Source of the DNA: Galbula dea | Taxonomy: Eukaryota; Chordata; Aves; Piciformes; Galbulidae | DNA length: 64,000 bases | Assembly (NCBI GenBank): GCA_013399015.1 | Contig: VWZX01010669.1 | Coordinates: forward strand, 63,321-127,320 | Reading direction: 5' to 3' | Part shown: positions 36,101-48,100 of the stretch, one piece after another | How the letters are laid out: the number at the start of each line of letters is the position of its first letter | How positions within the stretch are numbered: position 1 is the first letter of the stretch | The notes under the pieces: model-generated | Database searches by the model: none | Told to the model about the DNA's origin: nothing | Seen by the model: the letters and a program-made list of their open reading frames with translations, nothing else | Made by a program: the position numbers and the translations under genes

Positions 36101-39100
36101 TCCGGAAGTAGTACTCGTTTCCTATGACAAGCTCATTAATGGTGGCACTGGTGCGGTGGTAATGCTCCATCACTGTGAACCATTCCTGAAAGAGACAAAT
36201 ACAGGGAGTAAGCTTCCCTGCAGCGCCCTACACCTCTCAGCCATTAACTGTTTGGAAGATTCATCAAGCTCGGAGTAGGATTTTTCTTTTGAGGGAATGT
36301 TAATAAGTTCTGCAATAGTGAAGAAAACAATGATTAATGAAATGAGTGATAATGAGAATATCACAAAGCTCACTGCTGAGCATTTGAAGGGTGAATGGAA
36401 ATTGAATGGTTACACTCTGTTAGCAAGGAGGGTTCATTTTAAGAAATCCAATATTGCAAAGATTGCAACCCGTGATGCAAGGCAGGCTCCTTCACTCCTA
36501 GTCCATGCTGCTGACAGAGAAGGTACTGCTACAGATAAGAAAAATGCAGTTTGGGAGGAGAGGAAAGTAGTAGCATGTACTAGTCTGCAGTAACATGTAT
36601 TTCACAAAAGGCCAATGCACTAATTTACTCCCTGTTCCACAGGTTGTGTGTTCGTGAGAGATGTGATTTTATGTGTGTGGTCCTCCGATATCTAAAGGCT
36701 CAAATGGGGAGGCGTGTTTTAGTGCTTTAGTCTTGCAGCAGTAACAGGACATGTGAATTTTACACTAGCACACAATACCTATATAAACTGAGATGAAAGA
36801 GGTTAATGCTAAAAATTAAATTAATATAAAGTGCAGTATGACCACAGCAATGCTTTTGCTTTGCTTTTCTTTGCTCTACATAGTTTTCTTGCTTTTCTAA
36901 AAGTGAACTTGTGCTGAGTTCCCTGTGCTGCAGTTTGTATTGCAGGTCATCTTTAAGAGTCGAAGTGCCTTTTAGGAAAACAGTTTTCTGTAGAAGCCCA
37001 GCTATGCCAAAATTGAAAAAAAAAAAGCACTACCACAGAGAATGTGGGGAAACCATGACATGAATGATCCATGACACAATGGACTCTAGACACTGATGTT
37101 GCCACTTTCTCCTTAATGTGGTAATTTTGAGACAGGGGACAGTGTTGTTCTTGTCTCTGTACAGAGATCATCTCTTCTTGAAGTCTGAAGAGAAAGAAAA
37201 GGTGAAGGATAGGAAGGGCACAGGAAGAATTAATTGATCAGATGATGAAGCAATCACATATTAAAGGTGTGTGTCAGAGAGTGTCTCTGTGTGTCAAAAA
37301 GGCAACTTAAAAAAAGCAATTCCCAAAATATTGTCCTGGATTTCCAAAGTTTAAATTTGCAGTAAGTGTTAAAAGTAAGAATCCAAGTACTGTTTTTTTT
37401 AAGGAAGTGTAAAATTCTTGTTAGTTTAATGAAAACAATAAACATCTCTGTATTGCACTTTTCACCTGTAAATCTCAAAGCAGTTTATGAATTACATATG
37501 TATGATTTTTCCATGTGTAGTAAGGAGCGGCAGTGACTTAGACAATGTGACATCATTTTAAGTGTGTAAGGCTTCTTATTTTTAAAGGGGAGAATTCATA
37601 AGTACATGAGACTTTTAAACATCTCTATTACTTACCATGCTCTTCTTATCTGCTTTTTGAATAGTGTACCCAGTAATGGCAGAATTGCCATCATCTTTTG
37701 GTGGCTTCCATGATAAATTTACATTCTCTCCCCAGACATCCTCAATAGTTACGACCTCTGGTGGGCCTGGGCGATCTGTAATGAAAATATGGCAGCTGAT
37801 CTTTCCAACTGTTTGCCTTCTCTGTCTCTCTCTTTCCTAAACACAAAGTCCACTTAGTTTGATTTCTCTCTCTTTCTTACAACACATATATGTCAAAATC
37901 AATGTAAGAAGAAAGCTATGGTTGCAAAATAGAAGATTTCAAAGTTAAGATGTATCATAACTGTGAAAATCTTAACTTGACCATTTTGCTAGTGTAGCTT
38001 TTAGTGCACACATCCTCTTTAATTGCATAAGGACATGATAGGTTGGAAAAGTTAAACTGCTTGAAGATGTGTTCCCAAAAGACAAAGTCAGACATTCATA
38101 CCAGTTTTGCCTGTCATGTAAATAAATAGATTGATAAAAATGAAAAGTAAATGTGTTTTTTGTCTGTCTTTCCTGCTTACATGTACTTTCAACATTTAGG
38201 ATTTCTTCCATGTTACACTTGTAACAACATTACTATGAATTTACTATTGTTTCTATCCATCAGTACCACAAAATGGGAAAAAGCTTGTATCCTGGATAGA
38301 CAAGAACATGAAAAGCATAACAGTGGAAAAAATAGAGACCAACAGCTTCCAACAGGCATCTGCTATTGTGTAGGGAGGTTTACTTAAAGACCACAAACCT
38401 ATAGCCAAGTAATGGGATATGGAGAGTTATCACTGTTGATAAAGATAATCTTTAGAATTCCTCTGTTTTCCTATAGCCTTGGAATGGCTGGAGTCTGCTT
38501 CTCTGGTATGGATTTATTTCTGTTTCTCAAAACATACCAACAATCTGAATATCTATCGTAGCTTTATCCTCAAAGTTCTCTACTTGGACTGTCATGTCAT
38601 ATTCTCCAGAGTGGCTCCTTTCTGCCTTTCGGATGAAGATGATAGTGTCATTTTCCGTGTTGCGGATGTTGATTTCGTTCTTTTCGATTGGAGAACCATT
38701 TTTCTGCCATGATACTTTTGCCCTTGGTCTTCCCTGTAAGAAGCCAGGAAAAAATTAGTGTATGATTTTGGGAGAGAAAAGTGTGGGAGAGAAAATGGGT
38801 TTATTTCCCATTTTCCCCAAACAACAGCAACAACAAAGACAATGGGAAGTTCCTGAGAATTCTTTTTTAAATCATGTAACATTTGAGATGCAGTCATATT
38901 AATTCACCTTAAATGCAGATGAGACTGAAAATATTTGCAAATTCTGGCTAGCTGAACAATTAACATTCTGAATTTGACAATTTCCAGTTTTGTAAAAGAA
39001 AAAGGGAAAAAAATAGAAAACAAAGAAAAAAATAATTTCACCCTCTGGAAGTGCCTACATTCTCTATACTGCCAGTGAAAGGGGAAAGTAGTGAGCTAAA

Positions 39101-42100
39101 CCTCCAGTGATGGCAAATACTTATTTCATTGCAAAAGCAGCTTAAATAGTTTTTATGTGGGCTGGACTGACATCTTGTGTGCCATTTTTCTAGGCCTAGT
39201 AGTGCCCTATTTAAGTACTTAAATCAGAGCAAATTCCACCTAATTCCCCATAAGATTTGCCTTACAGAGGCACACAGTTTGCAGATACTGTCCAAAAAGG
39301 GTAATCTTGTGTCATTTTTAAAGCCTTACCTTAAAGAATAACCATAGAATATTCCTTTAATTTCTCAAGAGCAGTATATCCTGCAATGTATTGCTGATCA
39401 AGATTTTATTAGGCTTTTAATTGCCTTTTAGAGTCTGGACTATGCCCACCCAGTATCTTTAGATGTGCAGACGTAACAGAAATGAATTCTGCCATAATTC
39501 TCTTATTCAGAACAAAAAGGACCCTGCAGGTGGAGTGGCAGTCACTGTTGTAAAAGGTATGGGAATGAAGGTTAACAAGATTCTTTGGGAAAACATGTGT
39601 CCTTTAGAAAGAGTCATATTATCTAAAAGTTGCAGTTTCTATAGGAGAAAGTGAAACTGCCCACTCTTCCCCTCCCTTTTCCTCTCTCATGAGAAGTAAA
39701 TGATTAAATGCTACAGTCCAACCCTTGATACGATATCTAACTACTGCCATTATAACCACGTTGCATTGTGCTAGCAACTATCAAATGTAAGGTCTACTGT
39801 GAGGACTTGTGAGTGTCCTTTGGAAAACAGATGACAAATCAGTCTGTCTAAGGAAGTTACCCAATTCATTAATTGGCTTAACATAATTTGAGATGTCAAA
39901 GCAAAAGCTTTCCAGTAGAGGTGTACTTCAGTGTGCTTTTATTGTTTGCTTTAGCTAACACACTAGCCTAACAAAGTTTCATAAGAATAAATTAAAAAGC
40001 AGCAGTATAAGAAAAATACAGTATTCTCCTGTCAAATGTTTTTAGTTCTTACCTGAAAAGGAATAACAAGATTCACAGTTTCTCCAACTCTTCGCGTATA
40101 GGTTTGTTTCAAGTGTCTTGGTAGACGAATCTTTGGAGGTTCTGAAAAAAGCCAAAAGCTTGTGTTTGACATTTATCTTCTTTTCTAACTGAGGCAGCAC
40201 TGGTGAGCATCAGTATAAATGGGAGGCTGTGTGGTCTACAATTCCCAGAAGTGACTAATGAGTTAAATATCCTAAATTTCTTAGTCCCATACATAATGTT
40301 ACATTCAGTACACCATCAATAACACCAAATGCTATGGTGGTAGGAATAGGCAAGAAACTTAGCACAACTTTGAAAAAGTTTAAGTTCTGCAGAAGAAAAG
40401 CCTTGAAAGTCTGAGCAATAAAGGCTCAAAATGAAACAAGAATAATTAAGATTTTTTTGTTTAAAGATAGTTTCATGTTTTCTGGCCTTTGCACAAAGGC
40501 TTTGAAAAGGCATATCACCAGTTTTCAACAGGTAAGTATTAGCCTTAAAACCCCAGAACTAAGTATGGAGGCAAATTTATTTGCGGGTAAGTGTAGGCAG
40601 GAGGATCTTACCTATCACTTCCTTGACTAAAATAGGCTGTGGGTGGTACCTGGGCTCACTTTCACCAGCAGCATTCACAGCTTTCACTCTCACAAGGATT
40701 TTTGAGCCAGTCGGCAGGCCATTGATGGTAAACTTCATTTTGTCTGTCAGCTCTGGGTTAGCCACGATCCATTCATCAGCTAGTTTAGGGAAGAGGGCGA
40801 ATCAAAAGAATAGATAATTATAAATATATCCACGGCATGGATGAGGAAAATTACAGAAGAGTAATAGCTTCATTATATTCTAATGAATACCTCTGTTTTG
40901 GTTTTCTAATTAAGCTATAACGTGATGTTGATTCACTTTCATACATAAGAATAATGTTTCAAACCTGAAATGGTTTCTACTGATCATATTTTTATATTTA
41001 GAGAAAAAAGATTTTCTTAGAGTATCTATCTTCTAATTGTTCCAGAAAGAAAACCGATTACATTTTAAATTGTGCTGATAGAAAACAAGGGGGATATCGA
41101 GCACATTTCCAGAAGCATTCATTGCTTTAGTAGCTTCCTTGGAGATCAATGGGTTTTACAATTTTTGAACCAGTACTGAGTATCCTTGAAAGTACCACTG
41201 AGAACACAGGAATGAGAGAAACACAGAATATTTACAAGTTGAAGGTAAATGACATCTAATGACATCTCTTCTCATGCCTTTAAAAAGGAAGGATGTGTCA
41301 AAATCATTCACATATTTATGGCATTCTCAGGTTTTTATTTTTATCCTACCCCTAAGCAGTCAGAAGTAACCTGCAGAGTGATCACAGCAGTACAGTCTTT
41401 CAGAAAAGCTTCAATTACAAATGATACTTTCTTTTCCACCCTGTCCTCTAAACATAGATTGTTTTAACACTGCTGGCACCCTGACATATGGAGTCAGATT
41501 TATGCAGTAACCAGTCAGTATGAATACTTTCCACTTCGTATAAAGATAAGGTTTTAAAAGTGATACAGAAGACAAGAGAACTGATATAAACTAGAGAGGC
41601 GTGCAGACTTGAGCACAATACTGCAGTACATTTTCATAACTGTACGACTTACTTTTAGGAATTAATTTCTCCTTCAACCTGCTACTTTCAGCTTCCAGCA
41701 GAAGAGGATTGCAATCAATGACTGTCTCAAGAGCACCTCCCCCACTCCTTATATATGTAGCACAGCACATTCTGTAGACTGTTGCCCCCAATATTCACTC
41801 TCAGAAATTTGTCTTTACTTTTAGGAAGAGACATTTTCTTTCATTAAAGAAGATTTATATCCTTTGTTGAATACTGTACCTTCCAGGTTAAAAGGTGGCT
41901 CCACCAATTCCTCAGACAGATCTGTCGATATACCTTGTGAGAATCCATCTTTAAAATTAATCAGAGACACTCACTTTCACACAGATGGATCATTTTGTCA
42001 GTGGTTAGCAATTCCTGTTAGTAAGTATGCAAAGATAGATGCTGGGCTTATACAGATTTAGAGAACCCATATTTAGGGAGACTGCAGGGAGGAAAGAGAT

Positions 42101-45100
42101 GGGAAGAGGACATCTGGATCAGAGAACAGTTATACATGATGCTCACAGGAAAGCTAAAGTATAAAGGAAGAGGGCCTGATCACAGCCCCGGAAAGATGAA
42201 AAGAAAGAGACAAAAGGAACATTTGGAAAAGAGAAATGAAGTAAAATGATGATGGGAGAAAGTGTAGGAGGAGAAGAAAACACATTATAGAAGAGAGAAG
42301 AAATTTAGAGAAGAATTCTAAGTAAGAGAGACAGAAAAAGAGAAGTCTCGAAAAAAACTTGGAGAAACAGAGGAAGAGAAAACATTTAGTTAAAGGTGAC
42401 ATATAAAGAAAATTTAAGAAGTCTAAAACCATGGATGATGACAGATACGATGAAATTACTAAGACTTCATTTCCTAGACAAAGTTATTACTCCCCTGGAT
42501 TTCCTAGAATCCTGCACTTGGCTATTTTCAGAATAATAAAAATATTGTTCTGGTATCTGTGCATGGTCCTGAGTGGGTACACTGGCAAAGATCTCAGCCA
42601 ACAGTTACTCTCTGATTTGCTACCTATTAAAACAGATCATCTGCAGGTGCAATGGCCTTCTAACATCCTAGAGAAAACTAACACCAAGCTCAATCTACCC
42701 TTGAAATGTCACACAAGAATCAGTCAGCAGCATACACTACTAGGAATTGACTTCTCCAGTGTCAACGAGATTTGGTCTACTCCATATCACCACAGCAAAA
42801 GGACCAAGTTGAGTGTTGTAAACTAGCCCTTGGGAGTTCTATATTTGCATTACTGACACCTATGTAATGCCAGATACAGATACTTGTGATGAGGCTCCAG
42901 TTCAATAACATACACAGAGGGCTTTCAGAGGTGCTACCATAGTTAAGGAAGTCCAAGAGTCCACCATGTTGATCAAGTTATGAGGTTCAGACTAAAGGGA
43001 AAAGCCAGTTTTCACAAACCAATGCTCATGGTACAAGATTTTTCTAAAGTACAATTATATATATATTGTCTTTCTATTTTCAGCTTGTGATTTCTCCTAA
43101 TGCTATGATGAGGAAGACTCAAAAACCCCATTTTTAAAACTACTTCAATAATGATGAAAGAATGGAGAAGGTAAAGACAAATGAGTTTACAAACAGATAA
43201 CTAGAAGAAGAGCAGGATAAGTAGAGACAGTCATAAAAAGTACCTTGAAATGGAAGAGAGTTATTAAAGTATATAGAAGAAATTAGTTTGAGGTAGAACA
43301 GGCACTGAAAGGACTGAGAGAAGGAGGCACTGCAATAGTGTAAGAAAGGAAAAAAGGACTGAACACAGAGAAAAGGATGTGTATTCCAACATGTCTTTTT
43401 TAATTGGTATTTTCCACTGAGCTTTCTTCTTCCTAACAATTTTCATAGCATATATACATAAATAATGTAAATTGTGTATATATAGGTGTATATGCATATA
43501 TAAGAGGCATATATAGATATACATAAACACTCAGAAAGCTATGTAAAATACATTGTACCCATTGTATTTTAACAGAGGTGAGTAACAATAAAATGACAGA
43601 CTTGACTGCCATTTTGTTGTATCTTCACATGTTTTAAACCTATCTGAAAGAAAAAAAAAGTAGAGAATTTGTTCCATTCAACAGGTATGCAATGATCTTC
43701 TGTCTAATAGTCCTTAAAAGAAACACTTGGAAGATTCTTTTGAAAAGTATATATATGTCTCATGCTCCCTCGTCACCTAATTTGGATATCACAGGCTAAT
43801 GTCTAGGAGTTTATGAGAGTAGCATATTACAAGCACTCCTAACTTTTCCCCCGCCATCCTATCATGTTCAACAGAGAATAATATACAGTATACACTGAAG
43901 TCCTCACATTGACAGTCCCCTTTATACTCCCATACATCTTGCCTGTGCAATGGAAACTTTACAGGAATGCTGCATTGTGACGTAAGACTACGTGCTTACT
44001 CGTTCTGAGCTGTTCCCGCAGCTCCCTCCCAATACACAAAGAAAACCCTTCCTACCATTCCAGCTGTGTCTGCCTTCAGGTAATCTTCTCCAGACCTCTG
44101 AGCTTCTTGCAGTCTGTTCCTGCTCCTTACAGATATTCAGCTCAATACTACAAGATGCTGAGTGCTCCTGAGAAAAGCCAGTGGTTCTTCTTCACTCCCT
44201 CTCCCACTCGCCTGAGTGAGAACTGAGGGCACTCTGCTCCTGTGGTATCTGACCATTTTTGTGAACTACTGTTTTCCTGGATTGCCTGAATCTGAAACAC
44301 GTGACAGTGTGAATGACAAGTTCTGTCCTCTAGCTCTTGTCTCCAGGCTGTGGACTACATTCATGAAAAGCTTTTATTGAAATAAACACCTTTACGAAAT
44401 AAAGTGTCCAACTCATCACTTGATTTACAGAGCAGTTAAGAGCAGCAGCTTGTGGAGCTGAAGATAACCGTTTCCCATTCATCCAAATAAACAGCACTGC
44501 TGGAGTCCCACTGATTTGCCTTTGCCCACAGAGTCTGGATATTGCACATACCACTCCAGGTCTACTCAATACTTACCCAGGTGCTGGTGGATTTTACTTT
44601 TTGAAAGTATACTTCATTTAATGCCAATTCACAACAAAATCTGCTGGAAAATACTAAGTTTCTGCTGCTTGATCACCAAAAAAAGTCTTAGCTGTAAAAT
44701 ATAAATTATATTTCCCTATCCCTTGTTATTTTACTTCTGTAAGTTTATTCAATCTCACCCATCTTTCTCTTTCTGTTCTATATATATTTATGCTTTAGAT
44801 GCACATAGTTAAATATCCTGTATCTAACCACACTGAAACTTGGGAGAAATTCATTATCCAGCCATGAACTTTGCATGCCTAGATAACTTTTCCAAGAGTT
44901 GGCTGTAGAAATTATCTGTCCTCTGTTTGAGAACTGACACTTGTAGTAGCCAATTCATAATATGTGAAGATAGGTATTACTACACGGAAGACCTTCTGTC
45001 CCTAAAACCCAGCCAACATTCATACATTTTGGACCACACTCAGAGCCATTCATTATTTCCATTCATTCATCCATCCATTCTTTACTGCACTGCCTTTTCA

Positions 45101-48100
45101 TTCAGCTCAAAGATAAGATAGTAATTAACAAGGTACTTGGTACACTACAACAGATTATATGGCTTTTGGTTTGGATTTCAGATCAAATGTAGGATGGTTA
45201 AACTACAAGCATGGGACCTGGAATGGGTCCTAGAATAAAAAGTGAATGAAGCCTGAGCAAAAGCCTGCTTCTTGAGGTCTTCTGACTGGTGAGTCTCTGC
45301 CTTAACATGAGAGCATCAGATACCCATAGAGAAAAAATGGAGAAAGTCTCACCTACTTTCACTATGAGTAACATACCACAGTCGTCGTCACTTACTTCCT
45401 TCAAAGCAGTATTCTATAACGTAGCCATCTAACCCTGCTGCTCCAATGTGGTCTGGTGGCCTCCATTTCATTGTAACTGAGGTATCGGTCACCCCATCCA
45501 CTGCCAGGAGGGTTGGTGGACTGGTAACAGCTGAAGCAAGCAGGCAGTAAGAAGGAGGCAGAAAACTGTGTTATGATTAAAGAGTTATGCTTATGGTGTG
45601 TATTTCTCTAATATACCATCAATCACTTCCGATAATCCATGGCATGTCTTTCCCAAATAGGACCAAACTAGGAGAAGCACGTACTTCATCCCGTACCTGC
45701 TCACAGCCTAATCCAGAGTTAAATTCCTCCTGCTGAGGAGTGAGGACAGAGTGGTGGAAGGCAGAGCAGAGAAATTGTGAGTAGTGTATTCTACCACAGC
45801 AGGTGTTTTCTGGCAAGAGGAGAGCATGCTGTAGCATTAACAGCCATCTTCCTCCTCATCTGCACTGTGGGAGTGACACTGAGCAAGATGGGAACCTTTG
45901 CTGGCCTACAGAACAAGATAACTTTCTTTCACAGGGACTTATGATTGTCACAGTAGTTTGAAAATCTGTTTCTTTATATGAAAAAGCCACCAAATCAGTT
46001 TGTGACCAGGTGAATGACAAGACCCTCAAGCTGTTGCATTAATATAAAAGCAGTAAGATGAAGTGCAGACTGGTATAAAATATGACCTAGCCTAATCTGT
46101 ATTGTCTGCAAAAGTATATTAAAAATGTGATCTCCTTCTGGGAACAAAAGCCCCTACTCCTAATGGGGATCCATGAGGTGTAGAGTGAAATTAGGGACTT
46201 TTGTAATGTATCTTATTATATGATTTATTGCAATATTAGGCAAATTCATTTTTTTCCCCATGTGTTTCTACCTTTATTATAGATTGTATGCCTTTGTTTT
46301 TTAAAAAAAAAATGGAAATGTATGGATGATTTGTGAATGCTTTTACATTTTAAAATGGCAAACTACTATGCAAATAGCAAAGTATAAGTAGTGAATCATG
46401 AATGATCGTCCTGTTTTCGTAGAGTGCAGCCTGCATATACTGATCTTTAGACTTCTGGTCACTTTTCCTCACCATTTTTGGCCAAAAGCCAGTGCCTGAC
46501 TGAACTCATCCTTCATGGATAGACATATAGTTTATGTAGCACCTAATAAAGACAGATCCTGAACAACACAGGTACAACAGAACTAAAGGTATACAATCAA
46601 ACAACTGTAAAAATGTGTTAATGATAATTTCCTAAATGCATACATATCTCTATGCTCTTGATTACTTACCTAAAGGAACAAAGGATTTTGAAGGCATACT
46701 GGGTTTGGAAATGCCTATTGCATTAACAGCAAATACGCGGACCTCATAAGCAACACCTTCAATCATCTTCTTTGGTTCAAAAGTTGTTTCTTTGCACAGT
46801 TCAAAATTCAACCTCATCCATCTGGAGCTTTGTTTCTTTTTCCTTTCAATGAAATATCCTATTGACCAAACAAAATTTTCTTGTAGTAAGTAGTGGTATA
46901 GAGCTCAATAGTCAGGGGTCTGGGTTTTGACCATCCAATGGTGTTGTTTCTGTTTACACCTTACTACACCTTTCTAGCCTCAGATCAGTTTAGGGATATT
47001 GTTTAATTTCTTCCATTGCAAGCTATCAGATAAGACACCCGTTTGGTTTTCACAACCAGACATGAGCTTTTTTTGGACTTCAATTACAATACTGCTGCAT
47101 TTCCTTCAGAGTGAAAAATGGCCTGATTCTGGGCCCCTCTGACTTTTCCCTTGGTTCAGTGTATTAGAAGATATTCCAATGGTCTCAGTAACTTGTTTCT
47201 GAAATTCCTGTTAACATTCAAACAGGCTAACTGTTCAAAGCTTGGTAGTATAAGACGTCATCTTCCAAGTAAGGGGATAGATGATATGGCATCATAAAAA
47301 AATGACAAATATCAAAGCATTAGAAAAACAGATATGCAAAAAAGTCAAAGATTGGGTAGAACAGTCTTGCAACTGGATAGTTGAAGTGCAGCTCTCCAAG
47401 GCCTGAGCTAAACTCTGCCCTATGGTTTCCATTATTTGAAGTTTCTTTCTTTTGTCTATATTAGAGCATTACCAGAAAAAAATAAATTACCTAAGATGGG
47501 TGATCCACCATCATTTGCTGGAGGTTCCCAGGTCATAACACACCAGTCTTCACCCACCTCAGTCACGTTTGGTGCCTGAGGAGGATCAGGGACATCTGTT
47601 GTAAACAAAGTAAATATATTTTTCTTTTAAGAAAAACCAACTTTCTTCTTTTTGCATATGTTGAAATAAAAAAGGTCAAATAAGAAATAAATCTGAATAG
47701 TTTTTGAAGTGCAGCAGGAGTTCCTAATGAAGAGAGGAATGAAGGTGTTTGAGGCAAGTGGGTATGAAGGCATAAATGCCAGGCTCCTCAAGATAGTCAA
47801 AACACTTGAGAGGCACTTGAAGGCATGTGGTAAGAAGGAACCCACAGCCACATGGAGAATGGAAAGTGTTAAGGACACAAGTTTGACCCCTTCAGCATGA
47901 GGTGGCAGTGTGGTGAGAGTTAACTCCTACCAATCCCATGTTAAGCTCTTCTGTCCTTCAGTAACACTGGGCCTTAGTATCCTTTCACCTCAATTGCACA
48001 TCTGAAAATGGTGTCAAAAAGAGAAATTGATTTTTTTTCTGCGAATCTACAGCAGTTCAGTAGCTAGGGAGGACAGCATCTATAGAAAATACCCTTCAGA

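Larger units (their letters stand above)
33551..40052 (-). other. MYBPC1 introns between C8 and C10 exons
   Basis: Five introns between the listed exons. The only elements seen are the CR1 pair at 35.58-35.89 kb. The rest is AT-rich with nothing recognised. Confidence 0.8.
40780..45395 (-). other. MYBPC1 C7 intron (4.6 kb)
   Basis: Longest MYBPC1 intron here. It holds the 39-bp candidate cassette exon (41653-41691), the purine-rich tract, a TA-rich tract and a 131-codon plus-strand open frame at 42431-42826 with no recognised domain. Confidence 0.8.

Noticed and set aside
43991..44012. A second candidate MYBPC1 cassette exon with a good donor (gtaagcacg)
   Set aside because: The possible acceptors give lengths that break the reading frame between the C7 exons.
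44573..44640. A third candidate cassette exon with donor gtaagtattg in the C7 intron
   Set aside because: From the plausible acceptors the required frame hits a stop, or the phase does not match the next exon.
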